64,000 nucleotides of DNA from Amphiura filiformis. Its lineage: Eukaryota > Echinodermata > Ophiuroidea > Amphilepidida > Amphiuridae. Position numbers and translations under genes: made by a program. The notes beneath the pieces are model-generated. The model was not told the origin of the DNA and ran no database searches. It saw nothing but the letters and a program-made list of their open reading frames with translations. The stretch's first letter is position 1. Every line of letters begins with the position of its first letter. Below are positions 52,193 to 64,000 of this stretch, piece after piece. The stretch covers positions 62,001-126,000 of the forward strand of contig NW_027305494.1 of assembly GCF_039555335.1 (NCBI RefSeq). The letters run 5' to 3'.

Positions 52193-52990
52193 CCCCAAAA
52201 CTAGAAGGCCCGTTTGACCACTGCAGTGGAAGGTTGGCTAGAAACATGATAAATCCATGTTATAATAAGCTACATGCCATATAATGTTATTGCATCAATT
52301 AGCAACCTGTCAAATTCATAGATAACCTTGAGAAAAGATAGAAATTATGCATGTATACTCATAGATTTTAATCTACCGGTATGGTATACTCTAGCAGTAC
52401 TGGCAGTTGTTGGTGAAAGAAAGTTGACCATGTTGACTGGGTGAAATCTGAGTTGGTTGAGCACAAGGTTGAATATGAATGGATGAAGGGGCTCTTGTCA
52501 GTCCACAATGCATGCATTTTGTTGCGTAGAACTTTTACAATTCAAAACTTTTCAGTAATTAAACCACATTTTCAAATTCTGCATTTTCAAATTTTGAAAA
52601 GAAATAGATAACTAAATAGAAAGATTATTTTTTGGTCTGACTTCTGAAATTACATGAATTTTTCAATGCTTGCAAATTTTTCAGGCATTGAAAATATCTT
52701 ACTTTACAGGCTTGTCCTTCACCTTATATTAGGTGCAGACGATGGTGGACTACATTATTCAATGTGGCAACAGCCAAAAGCGTAAACAAAACAGACAATA
52801 TGACGGCAACACTGCCTGCACGATGGACGCAATTATTTTTTCCCGGAGCCAAGATTCGTTTCTAGAGCTATTGGCCGGGTGGCCCCATTACAGAAAAAAA
52901 ATGCACAAAATATATTTCCCAGTGCAATATATACATTTTCACATGAAAATAAATAATTTTAAATTCAAAGAAAAAAGAAGAAGAAAAAAT
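52193..52990. other. Non-coding; nothing recognised
   Basis: No gene supported. The 115-codon frame at 52733-53080 overlaps a tRNA-like repeat on the other strand and has no recognisable domain. Confidence 0.4.
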
Positions 52991-52997
52991 TTTATTC

Positions 52998-53085
52998 ATC
53001 GCCGGGAGCTGCCGGGGATGGGAATCGATCTCGGGACCCTTTGCGTGGGAGTCGAGATCCGTAACCACTACACTACGTAAACTCA
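52998..53085 (-). tRNA. tRNA-like sequence (probably SINE-derived)
   Basis: The minus strand has an A-box-like TAGTGTAGTGGTTACGG and a B-box-like GATCGATTCCC, in correct order and spacing for a tRNA gene. The arms around the anticodon do not pair convincingly. A Pol III-derived repeat or pseudo-tRNA is more likely than a working gene. Confidence 0.45.
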
Positions 53086-54105
53086 TTGACACACGTGGGG
53101 GAAATTTTCAGTATATATCGTAACATATCGTGCGTTATTCACACATAAAAAAAATCAAAAAACAGTATTTTACAATGAGGTTCACTGGCGAACCTCAACG
53201 GATTTAGACTGATAAAATAGTGCTTAATAACATACGTACAGTTTTGGAATAATTTGAGACATTTTTGTGTTTACGTGTAAAACCAATGACAACGTCAAAA
53301 TTGAGCCAATCTTGGCCGGCCCCCCCTGATTAGGTGAATGGTTTTGCAGGAAAGTACTTACTTTCTGAAAACACAGACATCAGAGAGCAGTCATGGTCAT
53401 GTGCAGTGGTGTCCTGGAGTGGTGTTTGTGTGTGTGACATACTAGTACTAGACAGAACCCACATGTGGGCAGGAATCAGGGAAGTGTCACTTGATTCGTG
53501 CAGCATATACATCAGTATAGTATAGCCAAGATTCAGTGTGAGGAGGGAGCAAAGCCAAATGTTGGTCCCCATTAATTTTGTCAATAGTAATTTTAAGGAC
53601 ACTTTACTCTTTGATGTACCCATTTTATCCCTGAAAATTATTCATGGCAGGCAGCCCTGGGTCCCCTTAGCACACATACAAATACAGGAGGAATAAATTT
53701 TTAAAAATAACACCATTGTCAATATAATAAAAATTAAAGCCATATAAAGGCCCTTCACAATTGATTCATAGTTTCCTGTTTCTTACATTCATACGTGTGT
53801 ATGGGTCGTTCATAAAAGACCCCCATTGAAAATCTACAGTGGTAGGGTATTCTAAAAGAAATCCCCTGTTTCATGGTTGAAAACAAGGGATGAGGTGACT
53901 TTTAATTATTAATTATCTATTATTTTGATTTTAAAACAAGCGGTCGCAACCTACATCTACATCAACCCGTTTTGACTAGGAGCATGGATTTAATTATTTT
54001 ACAACTATGTTTAATTTTATACAGGAGTAATCGTACAGTTATGTTGTTAGTTTATTCATCATGATCAAAGTCAGAAAGTAGCAACTGGAAGTCATTAAAA
54101 GTTAC
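53086..54105. other. Non-coding; a weak long-range inverted repeat
   Basis: No gene supported. TTGATTCATAGTTTCCTGTT at about 53761 is approximately the complement of AACAGGAAACTAAGAATTAT at about 54526-54545. The pair brackets the MITE at 54106-54450 and could be the ends of a larger element. Confidence 0.35.
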
Positions 54106-54450
54106 TTTAAAGGAGTATTTCGTGATCCTAGCATCCTCTTTTTATGACATTTTTCAGAACATATCCACGAAAAAAGCATATTCCCAAAATTTCAGTTGAT
54201 TCCGATTTTGCGTTTGCGAGTTATGCATGATTATGTGTATTACACTGCTCCATAGACAATATGTTGTAATTTCGTTCTGGTGCACCAGAACGAAATTCAA
54301 ATTTCGCGATATCTTTGCTAAACGAATTAATCTGCAAGAAATATTTTGTACATAAACATTATGTAGCCAGAGTATTCCAGTGATATAAAAATCTCAACTT
54401 TTTTGAGAAAAGTGGGGATGAGGCTGTGGATCACGAAGTGCCCCTTTAAA
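54106..54450. mobile_element. MITE with TTTAAAGGAGTATTTCGTGATCC ends
   Basis: A 345 bp element. The left end is TTTAAAGGAGTATTTCGTGA, then TCC. The right end is the inverted GGATCACGAAGTGCCCCTTT, then AAA. A perfect 30 bp palindrome (54268-54297, centred on GGTGCACC) lies near the middle. TTTAAA at both borders could include the target site. Non-coding. Confidence 0.75.
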
Positions 54451-57175
54451 AGAGAAAATCCAAAATAAAAATAAAATAATTAGGCCTAAATATTTTGCAA
54501 TTCTCTACTTTGGATGCGGACGGGAAACAGGAAACTAAGAATTATTTGTAAAAGTCCTAATCTACGATCTTATTTTATGAAATTGGTTGATTTTTTTCAA
54601 ACCTGATTTTTTGGCATATTTGTATAAATGTTTACACATGTCCCAACGTCCACCTAATTGGAATTGGCCAAATTTGTTGTGTTTGTAAGTCAAAGCAAAG
54701 TTTGACATGAAGTCATAATTCATAAAATTATGACTTTACGTCCTCCCATCGAACTGCATGTTAAACGGTCAAAATAACCGGTAGGGTTTTTTCACTTTAA
54801 CTTTTATTTCAGCTCAAAACGAACAGAAACCCTTCCCTACAATAAGGCCAAAAAATAAATTGTTTGCTTGTCCATAGATCACTTTCAGAATTTGGGTCGG
54901 TCGGTCAGTCAGGAAAAGTTTATCACTAAAAAGCATAGCCTACTGTAAAGTACTTGCTTGTATGCAAAACACTCACTGACCGCAGAATTTCCACCAAAGA
55001 CAAATTCAACTCCTCTACTTTATTTAACATGTAGGTCTGCATGTCTGACAGACTTAAAATATTGCATTTTTAAATTCACTTTTTACTGTATTGTGTAGAC
55101 GCTGAGAATGATAAAATATCAGAACCCTCAGCCAGGTACGAATGGAGAAGGGAAACATGCAGGAAATTGTATTTTACACACCGGCGTGCCAGGATCTTTT
55201 CTGTGGGGGGCTCAGAGATTGCCAAAAAGTGGCTAATTTTACATGATTTTTAACAAAGTGTAGGGGGGCTTTAATTTGTTGAAAACTACACATGTATGTA
55301 ACGGTAGAGATTTTTAGGGTAATTTTCTTTATGTTCAACTTTGGATCCAGGGGCTTACTCGGGCGATAATAGATGTCCAATACCGTTACACAAAATAAAT
55401 AGACACACAGATGGAAGACTTGAAGATATATACGCTGTTATGCTCCGGCTTTAATATAATAATATGTAGAACCAATGAAGATGGATGCAATATAAATATA
55501 TTTAATAAATATGATGAAGATTGAGTTGATGTTGACCAGTTGGAAGCTAAGATGGAATATTTGATGTGTTGATCAGTTCGTGGCTAAGATGGAAGTTAAG
55601 TTAAAATGATCAAGGGACAAATTCACCAGCAAAGCACTTGAAAACCAACTTAAGTACCATCTCTGTAACAGCATAAATAATAACCTTAACTAAGCATTTA
55701 CTTTGACAAATCTTAACAATACATAACCTGATAAAGAGATAAAACTTTCTCATGAATAATTCATAAGTAGGTCACCTACCATCTCAAGCTAAAAGATAAG
55801 TGGCAATAATTTACACCACACTTAAGTTTTTAGGATAACAATACACACTCATATAAAAGGAATCACTTGCTAAAGTGCTCTTAAAACTTCTATGAATGGA
55901 GGACAATAAACAATGAAGACATAAACATTTTAAATACTCATAAACTTGAGAATCAAAGGATGCCTACATTTTCATACTCAATGAGGTGAATGACCTATTC
56001 AAATTAAAGATAAATAAACCATGATCTATTAAAAACAATTTCAAAGACAATAATGATTACGATGGAAAATAAGTTTACTTGATGATGATAATGATCGATT
56101 AATTACACAACAGATAGAAATATAATTTGATATGAAACCAAAAACCTATATTAATTAAGAATGACACAATCAAAATAAACAAAATAATAAACATGGTAAA
56201 TAATGATAATACCTTAATCTTCCTATTATTTCAAACCCTACCCTTATTATTAAGACCAACCATTCCGATGCCGGTTACATGTAAATCAAGGATACAAGGT
56301 TCATGCGTGCGGTTTGCTTTGTCTGTGAACTGTGTGGGGTGGTTGTGTATATGTGGGGGTTGGGGGTGTGGGGCCGGCCGGGTGAAAGTGTACATCACAG
56401 GTGACCAGAAAAACACAAATTAGAATTATGCATCCTTTTCTGAGAATAAACATGAATCACACAAATCCTAGTAGGGTTTTGTTTTGCTCAAAAGAGCAAA
56501 TCCTGTTCCCCCATATGTTTTAAAAATCTCTGGTCATGCATACCAGGGAGTGTTCTCTTTGGATAAAGTTAAAAAAGAAGAGAGACTGGCCACAGCATTA
56601 CTGTTACTATTTGTTGCCTGTTTACTATGCTGCCTTTTCTTTGTTATTTAATATTACACTGCAAAAAGCGTATTAAGGAATTGCACCCAGGGCTGTTTTT
56701 AAACATATTTAAATGCTACACATGTTTAGAAACTTTGTGTAAGAAAAGTGTTTAGTTCCTAAAAACCAATGTCAAATTCCAATTTAGACATCATCATGTG
56801 AATTCTTTTACACAGCCTATCAAATTCCTTAAAGACATGGTGCAAGATATTGTTTAGAAAAGTGTTTAAAATTCCTATTGTAGTGTAGTGACCAGTGACA
56901 GCCAGGCCTGATATGTATACAGCTACTGATTGCTCCATCCCGGGGGCATTCAACTTGACAGAGCCAGGGGTGTGCGGACAGCAGTTCAAAACTATAGGGG
57001 TTTCGGAATCAAGCATGTTTAGAAACGTGGTTCAATAAAAGTGTGAAATCCTAAGCTTTAACAAACTTTTATCCTTCAATAGTGACTTCCATGGCAAATT
57101 TATGTAAAGTCATCAGTGGTGTAGATTTCTTTTCAACATTGTGTCTGTCTTAATTTAATTTAAAAAAACCCTAGC
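54451..57175. other. Non-coding; nothing recognised
   Basis: AT-rich. No frame with a convincing domain. A GC-rich patch with GGGGCCGGCCGG lies at about 56369-56381. The frames at 56193-56423 and 56759-57016 are unsupported. Confidence 0.4.
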
Positions 57176-57184
57176 AGAAATTCT

Positions 57185-57265
57185 ATACAGCAAGAAGTGT
57201 ATCAAAAGTGTATCAAAGTGTATTAAAACTGTATCAAACAGCAATTTAATACAGTTTTGATATAC
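57185..57265. repeat. Isolated GTATCAAA cluster with a palindrome
   Basis: AGTGTATCAAAAGTGTATCA, then TATTAAAACTGTATCAAA, faces TTTAATACAGTTTTGATATA across a 6 bp spacer. It uses the same words as the satellites at 60.1-63.4 kb, three kilobases away. Confidence 0.7.
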
Positions 57266-57479
57266 AAAGCAGGGGGCTGACACTCACCTCATTTGCATGG
57301 CAAAATTACCCGTCTCCTCTGCAGCCAATTTGTTTTCGCTCCATCGAAATCAAGCTGGTCACGGAGGAGACTACCTTCCTTTGTGTTTGTTCATTTGTGT
57401 ATGGAGAGCCCTTCTTGGAGTCCGTTTGGACTTAGGCTACGCTCTCAGCTAGAGTCCGACGCTGTATTGTACTAGAAAC

Positions 57480-58300
57480 ACCTTCTCTTTGAATTCGCTA
57501 GAGCAAGGAAAATAAAAACTGGTTTCATTACTATCTGTTTTTGAGCTTTTTTGCATGTCTGCGACCATGGTGTTACCACAACTGTCTTTGCGTCATTAAC
57601 ATGTGCTGAGTCTAGCACAGGTCAACCGAAGTCCCGGATTTTGCCGTCAACATGACATCGATCTGATCACATGCGGACACATGATGCGATCGGTGAGAAA
57701 CGGCCACTGATGAGAATTTAATTTTCTCATTCTTCTTTTGGATGACAAAATAATAATGTTTATTTTGAGCTCAGCGGGGATTACCAATTTTCACCAGTTT
57801 TAATAAGACAATAATGATTGACACACACACCAGGAAGTTTCTCATCCAAAAGAATGAGAAAATTTAAATTCTCACCATTTTGGCCGTTTCTCATCAAAAT
57901 GTCCGTTTTCTCATCCAAAACTTCCTTTAGTGTATTAAGTTAGCTTAGGCCTATTGATCCTAAATTTGCTGGTAGGGTAAAACTCGTTTTAGGGGTGTTT
58001 AAAAAGTCATGCGTTTAGGCCTACACTATCATACTTGAGTGCCCCCCCCACCCCCGGTGAAATTTGGGACTCATTTGGTCACCGTCCTAAGCGTCCTTGC
58101 CCACACGAGTCGCCCAGGAGTAGGCCCTACCCGGCATTATTAATTATTAGTGGTTAGCCCCTAAATACAGTCTCGTATCGTGTTGTCAATTATCGTTACT
58201 TGTGTCCATGGATATGACCCTATGTATAAGTAGTCTTCATAGAATTCACACAGTCTATGCCATGTCATTTACGGATACAAAGAGGATAATAATGTTGAGG
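57480..58300. other. Non-coding; internal inverted words around TTCTCAT
   Basis: No gene. TTCTCATTCTTCTTTTGGAT at about 57725 and ATCCAAAAGAATGAGAAAAT at about 57845-57864 are near-complements about 130 bp apart, with GAGAAACGGCC and GGCCGTTTCTC further out. This is probably another small foldback repeat at about 57690-57900. Confidence 0.5.
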
Positions 58301-59268
58301 GCGCCCACCAGGGATGCAAATTGTGCGGGAGCGGGGAGCACCGCTCCTAGGAAATGAGAGTCAAAATTGAGGAAATAATGCCTTGGGAAGAAAAAAGAAA
58401 GAGAGGAAAAAGGAGGGAGAGAGAAGAAAAGAAAAGAGAAGAAGAAGAGGGAAAAGAGGAAAGAAAATGAAGAATAGTGAGGTACATGTACATTGTACAA
58501 GATAAAAGGGGGAGGGCTGTGAGGAAGTGATGCTACTGAATGGAAGAGAGGAAATCTTTAAAGACACTGGTTGTGCAAAATTTGGAGGAATTCACACTAT
58601 TGTTCCAAGAAATAAGAGCAAAAAAGATGAAGGTGTTGGTGTTAGAATATGGAAATGGGATAATATGAGAAAATTTACAATTCATCACCATAGGAGGTAT
58701 TCAATGTAATTTAACAGGAAAAAAAGAAGTTGGATGAAGACAGGTGGAAACAGGGCTCATATCTGAGGAAATTTAGAGAGGCGGCAATCATATCTGAGGA
58801 AATTTATAGAGAGGCAGCAATGAGGATTTTATGGGAACAAAAGTCATGAAGGAATTCAGTGTATCAATACTAATGCCACTGAGAAGAGGACAAACTGGAA
58901 AATATTAGGAAATTTAAAAAGAAGAACCATAAAACAAGTTGTGTTCCTCTGACAAAAAATGAAAGAGGAATGAGGGTAAAGGAAAATAAAAGGGGAAAGG
59001 AGCCTCTGTCTGACCAAAATTAACCCCAAAGTAGTGTAAAATACCAATTTTTTGCGCGCTATGCACGCACATTGCCTTTGTACTGCCCTTTTGAAGCTCG
59101 AAGACCTAACGTACAGTCGCTCTAAAAATACACGCTATGTTAATATTCTCATCTTTTGAAGTGCAGAATAAAGCTATTATATTTTATGCATGGTATGATT
59201 GAGGAAATCTTGAGCCTAAAAACTTTGCTCCTGAGGAAGAAATCACAATTTGCACCCCTGGCGCCCAC
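58301..59268. mobile_element. hAT-like non-autonomous element, 952 bp
   Basis: The element is 58309-59260. The ends are CAGGGATGCAAATTGTG and CACAATTTGCACCCCTG, an inverted pair with one mismatch. Both sides carry GCGCCCAC (58301-58308 and 59261-59268), an 8 bp target duplication as made by hAT transposases. Near the left end is a purine-only tract (about 58386-58480, GGAAAAAGGAGGGAGAGAGA and similar). No transposase domain was recognised; the small frames inside are not convincing. Confidence 0.88.
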
Positions 59269-60125
59269 AAAATCTTACACCGTCTTACACAATGTTCCAA
59301 GGCAAAGTTCAGTTTAATATTTACTCATCGTACAAATACAGACGTTTTATTATGTTATGATGTTGTCTGGATGGGTGGACAGTTGTCACACTGTGGAAAA
59401 ACAACAACCGGGAATCCGCATTCATTTACAAATAGCATTAAATTAGTATCACATAGTGGCCTCCGTGCAGTGGAAAACCTTAATTCTTTCATCAAAAAGA
59501 AATGAAAATGACCAAAAAACTGGATCCACCTGTACGCCTATAAAATGGGCACAGAAATTTGTCTCAAATATGAATGAATTTAAAGAAACATACGGGATAT
59601 GATGAACCAATGACCTGACGCCATGATAGCAGGATCTATTAGTTGTTTTATATACAATGCATATACCGTGTTGTCATAATACCAATATTTGGCATAATAT
59701 ATAACGACTAATATTTAGTATTGTAAATATGCAGTTCATATGCACAAACGAACACTGATCTTTATGATATTCAGGTTGTTGTACATCTCATATAACATGT
59801 CATATAGGAGGTCATATGTGTTGACCTTCTCCTATTGTATTTGTTCATCTGTGTATGGAGAGGATTAGCGCCATTAAACGCCATTAAAACTCCATCAGTA
59901 TTAGGGCGTAGTTCAGTGAACTCACCAGATTGCTATTCCAAGTACTTTGATAAATACAGATAATATGTATTGATGGGTCGAGGCGATTGCATTGAAAACC
60001 TAATACATTATTCATAACAGTTACGTAATCAATCGATAGTGCGGACACTTTTAATTTGCAAACCACCAAAATTCGTGATCTTTTAGCGTTGGAAAAGAAA
60101 CCACGTGAATAGAGTGCCCTCTCAA
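59269..60125. other. Non-coding; nothing recognised
   Basis: No gene supported. GTATTTGTTCATCTGTGTATGG at about 59838 is similar to text near 57385-57403 (TTTGTTCATTTGTGTATGGA), which suggests a shared repeat fragment. Confidence 0.35.
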
Positions 60126-60129
60126 GAAT

Positions 60130-60715
60130 ATCAACTCTCTGTACAAAGGGTGTATTGAAAATGTATCAACTGAAAATATAAGGTATCAAAACTGTATCAA
60201 ATACCACCTAACTGTATCAAAAATGTATCAAAAGTGTATCAAATTTGAACTTAGTTAATTTTGGCCATGCTTGTGGTGTATCAAAAGTGTATCAAATTGA
60301 ACTTTGCAGTTTTTCAGTGTATGTAAAGTGTATCAAAGTGAACTTTTTGGTGCTAGATGTATATCAAAAGTGTATCAAATTGGACTTAGTCAAATTCTGG
60401 CTGCATACAGTGTATCAAAAGTGTATTAAATTGGACTTTGCCTGTTTGTTAGTGTATGTAAAGTGTATCAAATTGAACTTAGTTAATTTTTGGTGTCTAG
60501 AGGTATATCAAAAGTGTATCAAATTGGACTTAGTCAAATTCTGGCTGCATACAGTGTATCAAAAGTGTATTAAATTGGACTTTGCCTGTTTTTAGTGTAT
60601 CAAAAGCGTATTAAATTGGACTTAGTTTATTTTGGGTGGCTAGAGGTATATCAAAAGTGTATCAAATTGGGCTTTCATAAACTGACCTTTTGTAGTGTAT
60701 CAAAACTGTATCAAT
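60130..60715 (+). repeat. Satellite block 1: GTGTATCAAATTGGACTT units
   Basis: GTGTATCAAA occurs repeatedly in plus orientation, followed by TTGGACTTAGTCAAATTCTG or TTGGACTTTGCCTGTTT. A larger period of about 146 bp is visible: ATATCAAAAGTGTATCAAAT starts at about 60361 and 60507. The open frame across it (60245-60595) reads the repeat as YQKCIKLD and is not a gene. Confidence 0.8.
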
Positions 60716-61415
60716 AACTGATCACATGTCTAGATAATGACTCATCATTTTCAAATTTGCCCATGTGGCATGTATGCAGTTAACACCAGGATTTGCATTT
60801 GGAAATGTACTGTATTTTAGAGCAAATTATGGTGTTTTATTTATTATGATGACGATACAAACATGCTTGTAGACTGCACATTAGGTTACAATGTAGTTGT
60901 AATCAGGGACTGTGATTAAAGAGGAAATATCTGACTTTGTTCTGATAAGGTAAGCTTACTATATATTATATATAGGGCCTCAATGTATATGTATTAAGCA
61001 TGAATATAGCACATGCCTGTATAGTAGATGTTATTGGTAGCCTTTTTGTCTCTTTATTGAGGGTAACAACTTCAGTGACAAGCACTGCATTCCAAGCAGG
61101 TCTTCTGATGTATGTATGTTCCATTTTGGTTGGGTTTTGCTTTTTTTTGCAAGACTTTCTCACACATTTATCCTATTGCGTTGTAATTTTGAACGTTGAT
61201 AGGGGAAAGTGCATTGAGCTGCTCCGTGATGGGGGAAAGTGCTAGAGGTCAGCATTAGCAGTAGAGGGCAGTGTTGAATTTGAGCTTGATTAGACTAATT
61301 TCAAAATTTGACCTTTGACCCCTTCACTTTGGGGTCATTAATGTTTGCAAATATGTTTAGATCATGTACGGATAATTCTTGTTGAATTTGAGCTTGATTG
61401 GACCAATTTTGAAAT
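60716..61415. other. Spacer between satellite blocks
   Basis: Unique-looking AT-rich sequence. GTTGAATTTGAGCTTGATT occurs twice, at about 61273 and 61381, giving a local duplication of about 50 bp. Frames at 60966-61245 have no support. Confidence 0.45.
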
Positions 61416-61419
61416 TTGA

Positions 61420-61608
61420 AAAACTGTATCAAAAGTGTATAAAAAACTGTATCAAAAGTGTATCAAAAGTGTATCAAAAGTGTATAAAAAACTGTATCAA
61501 AAGTGTATCAAAAAACTATCAAAAGTGTATCAAAAAAACTATCAAAAGTGTATAAAAAACTGTATCAAAAAACTATATCAAAGGTGTATCAAATGGCATG
61601 TATCAAAA
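61420..61608 (+). repeat. Satellite block 2: simple GTATCAAAA array
   Basis: A dense array of GTATCAAAAGT and GTATAAAAAACT words, about 11-12 bp apart, all in plus orientation. It lies directly before the point where the orientation reverses. Confidence 0.85.
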
Positions 61609-61636
61609 ATAGGGCGGTCCAGCTGGCCAGCATTAG

Positions 61637-63370
61637 AATTGGAACGCTGATTTGATACAGTGACATATTTGATACACTTTTGATATAATTATGTATAAAA
61701 TGTGTATAAAATGAAAGGATAAGAATTTCAATGCTAATTTGATACAGTTTAAATTGGCACGCTGATTTCATACAGTGACATATTTGATACACTTTTGATA
61801 TAATTATGTATGAAATGTGTATGAAATGAAAGGATCAAAATTTCAACGCTAATTTGATACAGTTTAAATTGGAACGCTGATTTGATACAGTTACATATTT
61901 CATACACTTTTGATATAATTATGTATGAAATGTGTATGAAATGAAAGGATAAAAATTTCAACCCTAATTTGATACAGTTTAAATTGGAACCCTCATTTGA
62001 TACAGTAACATATTCGATACACTTTTGATATAAATTATGTATGAAATGTGTATGAAATGAAAGGATAACAATTTGAACGCTAATTTGATACAGTTTAAAT
62101 TGGAACCCTGATTTGATACAGTAACATATTCGATACACTTTTGATATAAATTATGTATGAAATGTGTATGAAATGAAAGGATAAAAATTTGAACGCAAAT
62201 TTGATACAGTTTACATTGGAACCCTCATTTGATACAGTAACATATTCGATACACTTTTGATATAAATGATGTATGAAATGTGTATGAAATGAAAGGATAA
62301 AAATTTGAACGCAAATTTGATACAGTTTAAATTGGAACCCTCATTTGATACAGTAACATATTCGATACACTTTTGATATAAATTATGTATGAAATGTGTA
62401 TGAAATGAAAGGATAAAAATTTGAATGTTAATTTGATAGTTTAAATTGGAACGCTGATTTGATACAGTTACATATTTAATACACTTTTGATATAATTATG
62501 TATGAAATATGTATGAAATGAAAGGATAAAAATTTCAACGCTAATTTGATACAGTTTAAATTGGAACCCTCAATTGATACAGTAACATATTCGATACACT
62601 TTTGATATAAATTATGTATGAAATGTGTATGAAATGAAAGGATAACAATTTGAACGCTAATTTGATACAGTTTAAATTGGAACCCTGATTTGATACAGTA
62701 ACATATTCGATACACTTTTGATATAAATTATGTATGAAATGTGTATGAAATGAAAGGATAAAAATTTCAATGCTAATTTGATACAGTTTAAATTGGAACC
62801 CTCATTTGATACAGTAACATATTCGATACACTTTTGATATAAATGATGTATGAAATGTGTATGAAATGAAAGGATAAAAATTTGAACGCTAATTTGATAC
62901 AGTTTAAATTGGAACCCTGATTTGATACAGTAACATATTCAATACACTTTTGATATAAATTATGAATGAAATGTGTATGAAATGAAAGGATAAAAATTTC
63001 AATGCTAATTTGATACAGTTTAAATTGGAACCCTCATTTGATACAGTAACATATTCGATACACTTTTGATATAAATTATGTATGAAATGTGTATGAAATG
63101 AAAGGATAAAAATTTGAACGCTAATTTGATACAGTTTAAATTGGAACCCTCATTTGATACAGTTACTTATTTGATACACTTTTGATATAATTATGTATCA
63201 AATATGTATGAAATGAAAGGATACATTTCATTTGATACTTTTTTGATACATTATCTTGGCATTTGATACACTTTTGATATGTATAAAATGTGTATGCAAT
63301 GTTAATTTGATACAGTTTTGATACATAAAAGTGTATGAAATGAGGGTTCCAATTCAAAGCCTTTTATTTC
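61637..63370 (-). repeat. Satellite block 3: about 116 bp units, reverse orientation
   Basis: About fourteen units with a mean spacing near 116 bp, judged by the recurring word GATACACTTTTGATAT (first near 61669, last full one near 63176). Each unit also has TTTGATACAGTTTAAATTGG, ATTTGATACAGTAACATATT and GTATGAAATGTGTATGAAAT. Units differ by scattered substitutions. Subtypes alternate (AACGCTGATTTG or AACCCTCATTTG), which hints at higher-order repeats. Minus-strand frames of 60-129 codons arise because the unit is nearly stop-free in one frame. Confidence 0.9.
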
Positions 63371-64000
63371 ATACATTTTTCATACGTATCAAAAGTGGTG
63401 TATCAAAAGTGTATCAAATTTCAGCCAGGGAAAGGATGATTGATCTTTGAAGCCCTCTGAAATATTTTTTTTTCCTGGTTTTCCATTTGGCAGGCCAATG
63501 GTACATGTATGTACATGACACTTGAACATGGCTGCAATGCTTGAGGTGTCATGGTTGTTTAGAGAGTAGGGATGATTGTTGATTGATGGTTTAAATTGTT
63601 GTGTGTTTGTTAATTTCCATTTTGCCCTGTGTATCATGGGGTTTGAGATTTCTTATGTTTGGTGATGTGGGGGTGTGTGTGTGGTGTTTTGTAATTAAAA
63701 AAAATTAATATTAATGTCAAAAAAATATTGTGGTGATGGACTTCCTGTAGCCTAAAGTGTTAAGTCCGTGATCAAGAGCAAAATGAATTATCTTTTGCTT
63801 CTGGCTATTGTGTGTGAAAAATTGTCATTTTCAAGTTTCAAGTTAAACTTTGGCAAATAGTACATAAAAGTGATAAAAAAACCTAGGCCTAGTTATGGCC
63901 ATAAAACAGATTTGGACAAAAATAAATGTACTTAAAAAAGTATTGAAAAGGGAATAGAGCTAGCAACACCTGGGGAGCAGTTGAGGAAATGTCAAGAGAA
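63371..64000. other. End of the satellite and non-coding flank
   Basis: GTATCAAAAGTGGTGTATCA and AAAGTGTATCAAATTTC at 63386-63421 return to plus orientation and close the satellite region. The rest is non-coding, with a GTGGGGGTGTGTGTGTGGTG tract at about 63666. Nothing else recognised. Confidence 0.5.

Noticed and set aside
51929..52198. 89-codon minus-strand frame
   Set aside because: Antisense to the 3'UTR and A-rich tail of the Tx1-like LINE.
60245..60595. 116-residue protein with repeated YQKCIKLD
   Set aside because: The repeat unit happens to lack stops in this frame; it follows the satellite period exactly.
61749..62138. 129-residue minus-strand repeat protein, repeated at 62476-62715
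   Set aside because: The two frames are the same satellite units, and neighbouring units break them.

Overview
The window is eukaryotic, AT-rich and crowded with repeats. It holds few host genes: an intronless Toll-like receptor, a cluster of rhodopsin-class GPCR paralogs and relics, and two spliced exons of a monocarboxylate-transporter-like MFS protein. Everything else is transposon or satellite DNA. An intronless TLR with one juxtamembrane cysteine cluster, an expanded local GPCR family, and CR1/L2-like, Tx1-like and REL-endonuclease retrotransposons suggest a marine invertebrate deuterostome, most likely an echinoderm. That assignment is inference; no species marker was recognised.

Layout. 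0-3 kb: tRNA-derived SINE and two MITEs. 3-13.7 kb: GPCR cluster. A minus-strand receptor carries one in-frame stop. A LINE tail follows, then a tandem segmental duplication whose first unit holds a receptor with one early stop and whose second unit holds an intact receptor. 14-16.8 kb: the TLR gene on the minus strand. 17-19 kb: non-coding. 19-25 kb: a decayed LINE interrupted by a nearly intact CR1-like LINE, and also by a MITE. 25-30 kb: a third close GPCR paralog, split by a PIF/Harbinger-like MITE that has a target-site duplication, then two GPCR relics. 29.9-34.5 kb: a long inverted-repeat (foldback) element with arms near 1 kb, an array of YY1-like motifs and a minisatellite. 34.6-40.3 kb: further inverted-repeat elements and a REL-endonuclease retrotransposon tail. 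43.9-45.4 kb: MFS transporter exons. 45.5-48.8 kb: minisatellites. 50.7-52.2 kb: Tx1/L1-like LINE tail. 54-59.3 kb: MITEs and a 952 bp hAT-like element with an 8 bp target duplication. 60.1-63.4 kb: satellites built on a GTATCAAA word that changes strand within the array.

How the pieces relate. The GPCR paralogs share coding sequence and, in part, 5' flanking blocks, so they arose by local duplication. Insertions, single stop codons and truncations have then broken all but one of the close paralogs (11.7-12.8 kb). The TLR sits between the two parts of the receptor cluster; nothing in the sequence shows a functional link. The repeat content gives a readable insertion history: several elements lie inside others, and two paralogous segments act as filled and empty sites for one mariner-like insertion.
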